A stretch of 64,000 nt of DNA from positions 1-64,000 of the forward strand of contig JBKBIP010000023.1 of assembly GCA_046297495.1 (NCBI GenBank), read 5' to 3'. The position numbers and the translations under genes are program-made. This DNA comes from JBKBIP01 sp046297495. GTDB lineage: Bacteria; Planctomycetota; Planctomycetia; Gemmatales; Gemmataceae. This document shows positions 1-7,190 of the stretch, piece by piece. Below the pieces are notes generated by a model. It was not told the origin of the DNA, made no database searches, and was given only the letters and a program-made list of their open reading frames with translations. The stretch's first letter is position 1. Every line of letters starts with the position of its first letter.

Positions 1-90
1 GCTGCGTGCTCGGTAGGAATAAATACGGCTTGATTTCGTCGCGGCTGGGTGGCCGGAGGAATAGAACTTTGGCTAAAAATGACACGAACG

Positions 91-113
91 GAGCCGCAAC
101 CGTCGGGGAGCGG
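91..113 (+). repeat. dispersed repeat, GAGCCGC family, copy 1
   Basis: A 23-nt stretch starting GAGCCGCAAC and ending GGGAGCGG. It matches the inverted copy at 10230-10252 at all but three positions. It lies downstream of the minus-strand gene that ends at 172. An 8-bp inverted match, TGCGGCTC, occurs at 139-146, so the transcript end could fold. Nothing else is recognisable in 1-171. Confidence 0.6.
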
Positions 114-171
114 GCGGGCCAGATCACTTCCCACCAGCTGCGGCTCGGATGAGTCGAGAGTTGGATTTAGC

Positions 172-1407
172 TCAGTCCACGAAGATACTCACGAACAATC
201 CCCCTGTGAAACCGCCGGTCGCAATGTATTTCCGCAGGGCGAATTTGTTCAACCCCGACAGTTCCGCCAACTCGTCGAGTTGCGGCGTGAGTAACTCGGA
301 GAACACGGGTGGCTCATCGGAAAATTGATCGTTTTCGTTGCTGTCAAAGAATATCTTCAAATGCGATCCACCGCCTGGACCGGGAACAGTCACGAGAATA
401 TCACCGTCGAAAGTAGGCCCATACGCGACACGCACTCCGCCCGTGAAGTTTGGGTCGTAAGCGAAGAACGAATCGGTTAAGGCGACTTGTGGTTCAAGAG
501 TGATAAAATCAATAGAGGTTCGCCACACTTTGACATGGGGTCCGCCGCCCGCGCCGGCGGCTGTGACAAAAGAGAGTCCCCCGCCACTCGCCACATAAAC
601 TCCACCCGTGAAATGGGGCGCGAAAGCGAAAAAGGACGCGATCAGTGGATCATTCGAGACTTTCCCATCAAAATCTCGATCTTCCCAAATTTTCACATGG
701 GGTCCGCCTCCCGGACCGGCAGCCGTGATCAAGTTGCCGTGAACGACGATTGTCGGAGAATCAGGAAAATTGGTCGCGCCAAACAGTGTCCCGCCGATGG
801 CTACCCGGACCCCACCGCGGAAGTTGGGATTATAGGCAAAGAACGAATCCAAAGGGACGGGGTCGAGATGGCCGTCTCCATCACGGTCCCCCCAGATTTT
901 CACATGAGGACCACCACCACTGTCTGCGGCGGTCACCAGTTGAGTCTTGCCCGGAACGTTAAAATTAAAAAAATCAAAATCGATCAATTCTCCGGCCGCG
1001 ATGTTTACTCCCCCCGTGAAGTTGGGATCAAAGGCAAAGAAGTCGTCGATCACCCCCTTGATGGTGCCATCGAGATTTAATTCCCAAATGGTGACGCGCG
1101 GGCCACCTCCTGGACCAGCGGCTGTCACCAACTCCGGTATGCCGTTGCCGGTGAAATCGCCGGAAGCCACCCGGACACCCCCCATGAATCCCTCATACGG
1201 TATGAACGAATGGATAGGTTCTCCTTCATCCAATTGGCCGTTCTCGTTTTGATCGACGGCAATCGTAACGATGCCGGGAAGAACCTGGCGCGGATCGGCG
1301 TCCGTTCCGAAAAAGAGAAAGGCGGCTGGGACAACACGAGTTTCGAGTTGTTCCGGTTGGGGTCGAAAGCGACATTGAACGGACTTGGAACGCGTAGCGA
1401 AGAACAT
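172..1407 (-). CDS. secreted FG-GAP-like repeat protein
   Basis: A 411-residue repeat protein of unknown role, probably exported or surface-bound. The start at 1407 is chosen because AGGAG lies about 8 nt upstream. The N-terminus carries LETRVVPA (about residues 21-28), a motif common near the start of large planctomycete extracellular proteins. The rest consists of five roughly 65-residue repeats. Each has a segment like FFAYDPNFTGGVRVA followed by GPGGGPHVKIW, then in some an acidic loop such as DRDGDGHLD that could bind calcium. This is the pattern of VCBS/FG-GAP beta-propeller blades. No enzymatic motif is visible. It is a single gene, with a beta-barrel candidate upstream on the same strand. 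Confidence 0.75.
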   Translation of the reverse strand: MFFATRSKSVQCRFRPQPEQLETRVVPAAFLFFGTDADPRQVLPGIVTIAVDQNENGQLDEGEPIHSFIPYEGFMGGVRVASGDFTGNGIPELVTAAGPGGGPRVTIWELNLDGTIKGVIDDFFAFDPNFTGGVNIAAGELIDFDFFNFNVPGKTQLVTAADSGGGPHVKIWGDRDGDGHLDPVPLDSFFAYNPNFRGGVRVAIGGTLFGATNFPDSPTIVVHGNLITAAGPGGGPHVKIWEDRDFDGKVSNDPLIASFFAFAPHFTGGVYVASGGGLSFVTAAGAGGGPHVKVWRTSIDFITLEPQVALTDSFFAYDPNFTGGVRVAYGPTFDGDILVTVPGPGGGSHLKIFFDSNENDQFSDEPPVFSELLTPQLDELAELSGLNKFALRKYIATGGFTGGLFVSIFVD

Positions 1408-1675
1408 AGGAGTGTCTCCTGTCCCTGGTCTGGAGGGGCAGGAGGGCGCAAGCACTCTTGCTCTGTCCCGTGGACTGGGGAAAAGCAACATCAATCTCTC
1501 GCCGGCTCTTTCCTGAACAGAATCAAGAGATCGAAGGAATGGAAAAGCTACTCTATCTTACCATGTCATTTGGAAAGGATACAAGAGTTTTTGGGGCGAG
1601 CGGCGAGCGTCCGCTTCCTGGTGGTGCTTCTTCACCGGAGGAATGGACGCCGCCCCGCTCGCCGATGGGGAACTG
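1408..1675. other. intergenic spacer
   Basis: 268 nt between two minus-strand genes. It holds the Shine-Dalgarno of the downstream gene and a 9-bp inverted repeat (GGCGAGCGG at 1595-1603 with CCGCTCGCC at 1655-1663) near the 3' end of the upstream gene. No credible coding frame or U-tract terminator is seen. Confidence 0.4.
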
Positions 1676-3226
1676 TTAGAATTGGGCGGCGTAGGCTGGA
1701 CCATACGCTGGGCTGACCGGGCCGAAGCGCCAGTTCAATTGTAGATGCGCTTCATAGTCGAAGGGCTTGTTATCACCGCCGCTCAGCGGAACCACGAAGG
1801 CCGGGGTCAATGTCATGCGATTGAACAACTCGATGGTGGCGCCCATCGTCAAGTTGACCACGTCCACATGATTGGCCAAATTACCGATACGCAGGGTTGT
1901 TTCCGGAATACCTGAAGGTAATTGGCTATCCAGAATATCACGACTGCCGAGCACGGGCGCCTCAAGAATAGCGGCGTTATCGAGGGTAGTCGTGTAATGG
2001 ACCTCGAGGATGGGTGCCAAGCCTGTGAGGCATTTGGCGCAAGGATTTCGGCATACCCAATATCCCGCGCCAGCGCTCAGACGCAGGAGCGTTTGCTGAG
2101 TCACTTGCCCTTCGAGCCGGCCCAAATCGCGGCGAAATTGGCCTAGAGGTGTAATGAAGGTGTCATCGAGTGTTCGATCCAAAAATGCTTTGGAACGATT
2201 CACCGGACAGTCAATTTGTAAAAACCCCTGAGAAAAGAAGCAGGGATTGGGCGTCCACAATGCTCCCAGAAACGGGGAGACGTTGACCGTGCTGTTCCGA
2301 ATGACGCCGCGAAAATCCAAATCCAACGGAATGGTTTGATTTGGATTGAGCGGGAATTGATCATCCTCGATGCGCACCCGAATATCCACATCCCGCGCGG
2401 TGGGCAGGTTGACGCCGACGCCGGTGGAGACATTGAATGTCGGCGATCGATAGAGCAGCAGTTTGCCAATGGCGCTGACATTGCCGATCTCGGTGGCCCG
2501 TTGATCAATCGGCAGGTTGTTGACTCCCTGCACTTGAGTTATTAAGAGATTGGACGATAGTGCCTCATTGATCGGAATACGCACTTCCGCCGACATCCAA
2601 CCGTCCAAGGCTGTCTTTTCCACGCCAAAGGTATAGCGGTTGATGGAGTGGTTCTTGCGAAAGCCTAAAACGTCGGTTGGGGAAATGTTGTGAAAGTGCT
2701 GATAAGTGAAGTAGATGCGATCGCGCGGCATGGGACTGTTGTTCTCGGCGATGTTGAGCCGACTGCACGCGAACGTCGGATGTTCGATCACGGCGCCGAC
2801 GATACCGTTAAACGCTGCCGCGCCACAGCCGCCGCCGGTGGAGTCGCCGATCATGAACGGGGCGTTATCAGCGGCCGCGAAGCCTTCCCCGCCCAGAGCG
2901 GTGCCCGTTTCCGGGGTCAGGTCCGTTTGTGGCGCTTGGGTCGTATCCGCCGGGGGTTCCGTCTCTGGCCGCGTCGGCTCGGGCCGGGTGGGGGCGGGGC
3001 GCGTTTCCGGCAGTCTCTCTTCCGTGATGGGCAGGGGACACGGCGGCAGATCGCACGGTGGGCACGGCGGGCAGGGCATGAGGTATTTTTTCCCCCCCCA
3101 ACCGTGGGCCGCCGGCCGGATGGCCGGGTCGGCGCGGGAATTTGAAGTTTGGGCTTGCGCCAGCGTGCAAGACAGTCCCACCAAAGCGGTGGAGAGCAAG
3201 GACCAGGAACGAGACAATCGCATCAT
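1676..3226 (-). CDS. putative outer-membrane beta-barrel protein
   Basis: A 516-residue exported protein of unknown substrate. Two ATG codons are adjacent (3226 and 3223), preceded by GGAGG; either may start. A signal peptide (LSRSWSLLSTALVGLSCTLAQAQ region) is followed by a Pro/Cys-rich stretch with PCPPCPPC and a Pro/Thr/Glu linker to about residue 110. The remaining ~400 residues alternate aromatic and polar residues (for example INRYTFGVEKTAL) and end in LQLNWRFGP...AAQF. The terminal Phe is the classical C-terminal signature of outer-membrane barrels recognised by the BAM machinery. The barrel call is inferred from these features and not from a named family. The Pro-rich linker suggests a periplasm-spanning or cell-wall segment. 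Confidence 0.6.
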   Translation of the reverse strand: MMRLSRSWSLLSTALVGLSCTLAQAQTSNSRADPAIRPAAHGWGGKKYLMPCPPCPPCDLPPCPLPITEERLPETRPAPTRPEPTRPETEPPADTTQAPQTDLTPETGTALGGEGFAAADNAPFMIGDSTGGGCGAAAFNGIVGAVIEHPTFACSRLNIAENNSPMPRDRIYFTYQHFHNISPTDVLGFRKNHSINRYTFGVEKTALDGWMSAEVRIPINEALSSNLLITQVQGVNNLPIDQRATEIGNVSAIGKLLLYRSPTFNVSTGVGVNLPTARDVDIRVRIEDDQFPLNPNQTIPLDLDFRGVIRNSTVNVSPFLGALWTPNPCFFSQGFLQIDCPVNRSKAFLDRTLDDTFITPLGQFRRDLGRLEGQVTQQTLLRLSAGAGYWVCRNPCAKCLTGLAPILEVHYTTTLDNAAILEAPVLGSRDILDSQLPSGIPETTLRIGNLANHVDVVNLTMGATIELFNRMTLTPAFVVPLSGGDNKPFDYEAHLQLNWRFGPVSPAYGPAYAAQF

Positions 3227-3566
3227 GACCTCCATGTCAATAATTTGAACCGCCGGATCGTTCCCACGGTCACACTCTTTGGGCGTTCCGGCCAGCAAGG
3301 GCAATTCCTAACTGCCCTGTCAAAAAAGGTATCGGAAGAAAATCGCAGCGTGAATCATCTATTCAGCCGTAAGCACTGGCCCGCGAATTGGGAAGAAGTG
3401 GAATAACCTGTAAGCTACCATCCAAATTACTGAATTGATCTTGCCGGTCGGGGCACTCCCTGGCGCCGGGTGATTTTTCACCCACTCGACAACCTTCCGT
3501 TCGTCTGATACTCTGCCAGCAGCGTGCTTTGGCATCTTCCGTGGTTTCATCCTCCGAGAGACAACA
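3227..3566. promoter_or_regulatory. divergent intergenic region
   Basis: 340 nt between divergent genes, so promoters for both should lie here. No consensus pair stands out. A short perfect hairpin, GGGTGA TTTT TCACCC, lies at 3467-3482. The plus-strand gene at 3567 has only a weak GAGAG upstream of its ATG. Confidence 0.3.
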
Positions 3567-5270
3567 ATGTTTCGACTCCTGATATTCTTGGTGGTTTCCT
3601 TCGGCGCCGCTTGGTTGTTGATCCAACCGGGGGCGTCTCAATCCATCGACAAAAGCAAGGCACCCAAGACCGCCTTCACCTTCCGCGATGTGGGCGACGA
3701 GGCCGGTTTGTTCCCCCATGTCGCGGGGATTGCTGGGCACGGCGTTGGCTGGGGGGACGTGGATGGCAACGGCTACCCCGATTTGTACGTTGGCACCTTC
3801 GGCGCCAAACCCTATGATTCTAAGCCGAACATGTTCTTCCGCAATGACAAAGGCAAGTTCCGGCTGGACGAGCAAAAGCCGCTGCGCATCGTCGGTCGGG
3901 CCAATGGCGCCGTGTTCGCCGATCTGAACAATAATGGCCGGCTCGACCTGTACACGACCAACCACGCCATTGACGGCACCCGCTACAAGATGCCGCACTT
4001 CAGCACCCCCAACGCACTGTTTCGCAACGATGGGGATGGCCAGTTCACCGATGTCTCGAAGGATTCCGGCGTCTGCCCGATGGACTTTCCCGCCCGCAGC
4101 GTGGCCGTGCTCGACTATGACGGCGACGGCAGGCTGGATTTGCTCGTTGGCGAATGCTTCTTCCAAGGGGGCAAGAGCCGATCGCGGTTGTTCCGCAATC
4201 TGGGCAACATGAAGTTCGAGGAGGTCACCGTGAAGGTCGGGCTGCCGGAGCAAGTCACCGGCTTCGGCGTGGCGGCGGCGGATGTCACCGGCAACGGCTG
4301 GCCGGACATCTTTCTCGCTGGCCGGCACCACGGCAACCGCCTGTTCATCAACGACGGCAAGGGACGCTTCACGGAAGTACCCGCCACGCACGCCAATTTC
4401 CAGTGGCAATATCCGGACGCTTCCGATGACACCACCACCGGCGTTTGCTTTGGCGATGTCAACCGGGACGGCTTGCCCGACATTGTCATTGGCCATCACT
4501 ACAGCCGGCCCTGGGTCACGGGAGGCGTGCGCAATCGCTTGTATCTGCATCGCGGCCTGAAAGACGGCTTCCCCGTCTATGAGGACGTGACCGAGAAAGT
4601 CGGCTTGGTACCGCTGCCGATGAAGGGGCCGCACGTCGAGATTCAGGACTTCGACAATGACGGTTGGCCGGACATTTACACCAGCATGGTCATGTTCGCC
4701 GGAGGCCAGCCCTATCCGGTGATCTTCAAAAACTTGGGCGTGAAGAACGGCCTGCCCCAGTTTCATACCGATGCCTTGGGGGTCAATGATTTCCCAACGG
4801 AAGAAGATCGCCAGCTGAAGAATGTCGGCCAATTCTTCGACAAGATGCAAAAGGATGGCAAGGTGGTGTACATGGCCCCTGGCCCATCCGCCGACTTCGA
4901 CCGGGACGGCAAGCTCGACCTGTTCTTGGCCAATTGGTGGGTGCCGCAACGCTCGTTGCTACTGAAGAACGAGACGCCCAGCGGCAACTGGCTGCAAGTC
5001 GCCGTCCAGGGGGGCAAGGGAATGAACACCATGGGCATCGGCTCCGTGATTCGCGTCTATCCCGCTGGCAAGCTGGGCCAGAAAGAGGCGTTGCTGGGCT
5101 GCCGGGAAATTGCCGTCGGCTACGGCTATGCTTCGGGGCAGGAAGCCATCGCCCATTTCGGCCTCGGCGACCTCGATCAGTGCGACCTCGAAGTCCTCTT
5201 ACCGCATGGCCAGGGGAGAATCGAACGGAAAAACGTCGCGGCGAACCAGCGGTTGATGGTCAAGCCATAG
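3567..5270 (+). CDS. CRTAC1-type FG-GAP/ASPIC-UnbV propeller protein
   Basis: A 567-residue secreted protein. A signal peptide covers about residues 1-25 (MFRLLIFLVVSFGAAWLL). It is followed by FG-GAP/VCBS blades with repeated calcium-type loops (DVDGNGYPDLY, DLNNNGRLDLY, DYDGDGRLDLL, DVNRDGLPDIV, DFDNDGWPDIY, DFDRDGKLDLF). The last ~100 residues (GNWLQVAVQG to the end) match the ASPIC/UnbV module that closes CRTAC1 proteins, with GYASGQEAIAHFGLGD as its core. The family is abundant in planctomycetes, and its members are thought to bind ligands or extracellular matrix; no enzymatic activity is established. The next gene follows after 28 nt on the same strand and is also a secreted propeller, so the two are probably co-transcribed. 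Confidence 0.88.
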   Translation: MFRLLIFLVVSFGAAWLLIQPGASQSIDKSKAPKTAFTFRDVGDEAGLFPHVAGIAGHGVGWGDVDGNGYPDLYVGTFGAKPYDSKPNMFFRNDKGKFRLDEQKPLRIVGRANGAVFADLNNNGRLDLYTTNHAIDGTRYKMPHFSTPNALFRNDGDGQFTDVSKDSGVCPMDFPARSVAVLDYDGDGRLDLLVGECFFQGGKSRSRLFRNLGNMKFEEVTVKVGLPEQVTGFGVAAADVTGNGWPDIFLAGRHHGNRLFINDGKGRFTEVPATHANFQWQYPDASDDTTTGVCFGDVNRDGLPDIVIGHHYSRPWVTGGVRNRLYLHRGLKDGFPVYEDVTEKVGLVPLPMKGPHVEIQDFDNDGWPDIYTSMVMFAGGQPYPVIFKNLGVKNGLPQFHTDALGVNDFPTEEDRQLKNVGQFFDKMQKDGKVVYMAPGPSADFDRDGKLDLFLANWWVPQRSLLLKNETPSGNWLQVAVQGGKGMNTMGIGSVIRVYPAGKLGQKEALLGCREIAVGYGYASGQEAIAHFGLGDLDQCDLEVLLPHGQGRIERKNVAANQRLMVKP

Positions 5271-5298
5271 GCTAAGAACCTGTCACAAGGAGAATAAT

Positions 5299-6686
5299 AT
5301 GTTGAGCTCGAATGACCAACGCTTCGCCCTCATCCTCGCCAGTGTCCTGTCATTGGCCGTCCGGGGGCCGATGCAGGCGCAAGAGGCCCCGCAATGGCTC
5401 CCCGCCACGGCGTATGTCATCCCCAAGTGGACCGCCACCGAAGGGGAAGGCTATTTTGCCCTCATCGAAGGGCACAATGGCCGGCTATACATCGGCACCC
5501 ACGCTAACGGCGTCAACTCCTGGCTGGTGGAGTTCGACCCNNNNNNNNNNNNNNNNNNNNNNNNNNNNNNNNNNNNNNNNNNNNNNNNNNNNNNNNNNNN
5601 NNNNNNNNNNNNNNNNNNNNNNNNNNNNNNNNNNNNNNNACCACCAAGAAGATGGAAATCGTCGTCGATGCCCACAAAGCCATCGGCACCGACCTGAAAG
5701 GGTTCGGCAGCCAGTCCAAGATTCACACGCGCAACAACGTCGGCAAGCTCACCGGCAAAATCTACTTCGGCACTAAACAAGGCTACCCCGCCAAGGACGA
5801 GAAACGCACCGACTACCCTGGCGGCTACCCGATGGCCTACGACCCCAAAACCGGCAAGACCGACGTCTTTCCCATCCCGGTGCCACACCAGGGAATCAAC
5901 AGTGTCATGCCCGACGAGGAACGCGGGCTGCTCTATGTCTCGACCTGCTCCGACGAACGACCCATCGAAAGCGCCCATTTCCTGGTCTATGACATGAAAA
6001 CAAAGAAATACAAGGATTTGATCGACACCAAGCACATGTACGGCTTCATCGTGTTGGATCACCTGGGGCGGGCCTATCATCCACTACTGGGGGGGGACAT
6101 CGCGCGTTATGACCCGCGCACCGAGAAGCTCGAACGGCTCAAGCAAACCATTGACGGCCAGCCCCCCACGGAAGCGTCGTTGCTCGCCCATCCGCAGAGC
6201 CATCCGATCAATTGGGACGCTTCTCCCGACGGCAAGACGTTGTACGCCGTCGCCATGAGCGGCAATCAACTGTATAGCTACGACCTGACCGCCACCGGCG
6301 ACACCTTGCCCGGCCGCAGTTTGGGAGAGCTAGTCCCCGGCGCCACCAAGACCGATTGCCGGGCCATGTGCGTCGGCCCGACCGGCGACGTCTGGGCTTC
6401 CGTGACTGTCCCGGCGGCGAAAGTCGGCCGGCTGGCCCATCTGGTCCAGTATCGTCCTGGCGATAAAGCCCCGCGCGATCTCGGCCCGCTGGCCGTCCGC
6501 AATCCCGACTTCACCGAGTTCACCGGCCAAGATGGCAAACCCCTCCCCTTCCACGCCGGCTTCGCCAAGACCGACGACGGCGCCACCGTGCCCCGCTACG
6601 TCACGATGGGCGTCTGCCAAACCAAAGACGGGCAAGTCTATGTCCTGGCCCTGCACCCATATACCTTGCTGCAAGTCAAACCGTGA
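5299..6686 (+). CDS. secreted beta-propeller protein, interrupted by N gap
   Basis: The start at 5299 has AAGGAG 8-9 nt upstream, then a signal peptide (FALILASVLSLAV...MQAQ). The upstream part is read up to EFDP, where 99 Ns begin. After the gap the frame resumes as TTKKMEIVVDAHKAIG and runs to a stop at 6686. Repeated YDPKTGK-like strands (AYDPKTGKTDVF, VYDMKTKKYKDL, RYDPRTEKLERL) show a multi-blade propeller of the SMP-30/YVTN type. No catalytic residues can be assigned. The reading frames on the two sides of the gap differ, so 99 is not the true gap length. The gene is probably intact in the organism. It sits 28 nt after the CRTAC1 gene and is followed by a strong hairpin. Confidence 0.8.
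5541..5639. other. assembly gap (99 Ns)
   Basis: A scaffold gap inside a propeller gene. Codons upstream begin at positions congruent to 1 modulo 3 and codons downstream at positions congruent to 0. The real missing length must therefore leave remainder 1 when divided by 3, which 99 does not. Joining the two sides with a single base gives FDP-TTKKMEIV, which reads like the other blade strands of this protein. Confidence 0.95.
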
Positions 6687-6739
6687 GGCGCGGCTTGCTC
6701 GCGGGCCAGGGTTAATTACCCTCAAAGGGGGGTCAGCCA

Positions 6740-6777
6740 CCTCCTCGTTCCCCGATCACCATCGGGGAGCGAGGAGG
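6740..6777 (+). terminator. 17-bp hairpin after propeller gene
   Basis: The arms 6740-6756 and 6761-6777 pair over 17 positions, with one G-T wobble and a CACC loop. It lies 54 nt after the stop of the propeller gene. No T-run follows, so it may act as an RNA-stability end or a factor-assisted terminator. Confidence 0.6.
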
Positions 6778-6831
6778 CCATTGATTATGAAGAAAACCAT
6801 TCACCCCCATCATGCACGACCTTGACTTTGA

Positions 6832-6911
6832 TAGTGAACTAGTGTATATTGAACAGAGTGGAAAATGTTCGTTGTTTCATTGTTCCATTCCACCCCACCC
6901 CACCCCACCCC
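6832..6911 (+). repeat. repeated element copy 1 (TAGTRAACT box plus C-rich core)
   Basis: It begins TAGTGAACTAGTGTATATTG. After a variable spacer, 6874-6901 is identical over 28 nt to 63628-63655, starting GTTTCATTGTTCCATTCC and running into CCCCACCCC. The AT-rich box and the core are 42 nt apart here and 41 nt apart in the other copy. The next plus-strand gene starts about 280 nt downstream. It could be a promoter or operator module or the end of a mobile repeat. Confidence 0.65.
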
Positions 6912-7190
6912 CCTATTCCCTTACTTTCAACTCCAATCGTGGAATGAATTAATCAATTGCATATGGAAATGATCATCTCTACGAGCACGCCGCGCCAGCC
7001 AGCGCAGGCTGTTGGAGGTGTTCGTGAGCTGGCTGGAACAGTTTTTACTGGCCCAGGCAGTAGCCCAGGAACGAGAACACGCGGCCCTGCTTTTCTCGAC
7101 GAATCTCCCCTTGCACTCCGCCGCGGATTCGCTATAGGGGGCGTTCCGTTGCCAGATTCCGGGGAGGAAAGTCCAGTCATAAGGCGAACC

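Larger units (their letters stand above)
6687..7190. other. 504-nt spacer with hairpin, repeated element and open fragment
   Basis: It holds the hairpin at 6740-6777 and the repeated element at 6832-6911. It also holds an open frame at 6973-7137 with no start codon (LLEVFVSWLEQFLLAQ in its middle) that may be a coding remnant. The Shine-Dalgarno-like AAGGCG of the next gene is at its end. No complete gene is supported. Confidence 0.45.

Noticed and set aside
3363..4949. Long open frame on the minus strand opposite the CRTAC1 gene
   Set aside because: It is antisense to a gene with obvious FG-GAP repeats; its residue pattern has no family likeness and arises from GC-rich codon bias.
7164..7174. 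GAGGAAAGTCC, identical to a conserved core segment of RNase P RNA
   Set aside because: The following bases do not match the rest of the RNA, and from 7191 onward the DNA is clearly a lipoprotein gene, leaving no room for the remaining ~300 nt.
6957..7190. Upstream in-frame ATG of the DUF11 lipoprotein
   Set aside because: It would bury the lipoprotein signal peptide 78 residues inside the protein.
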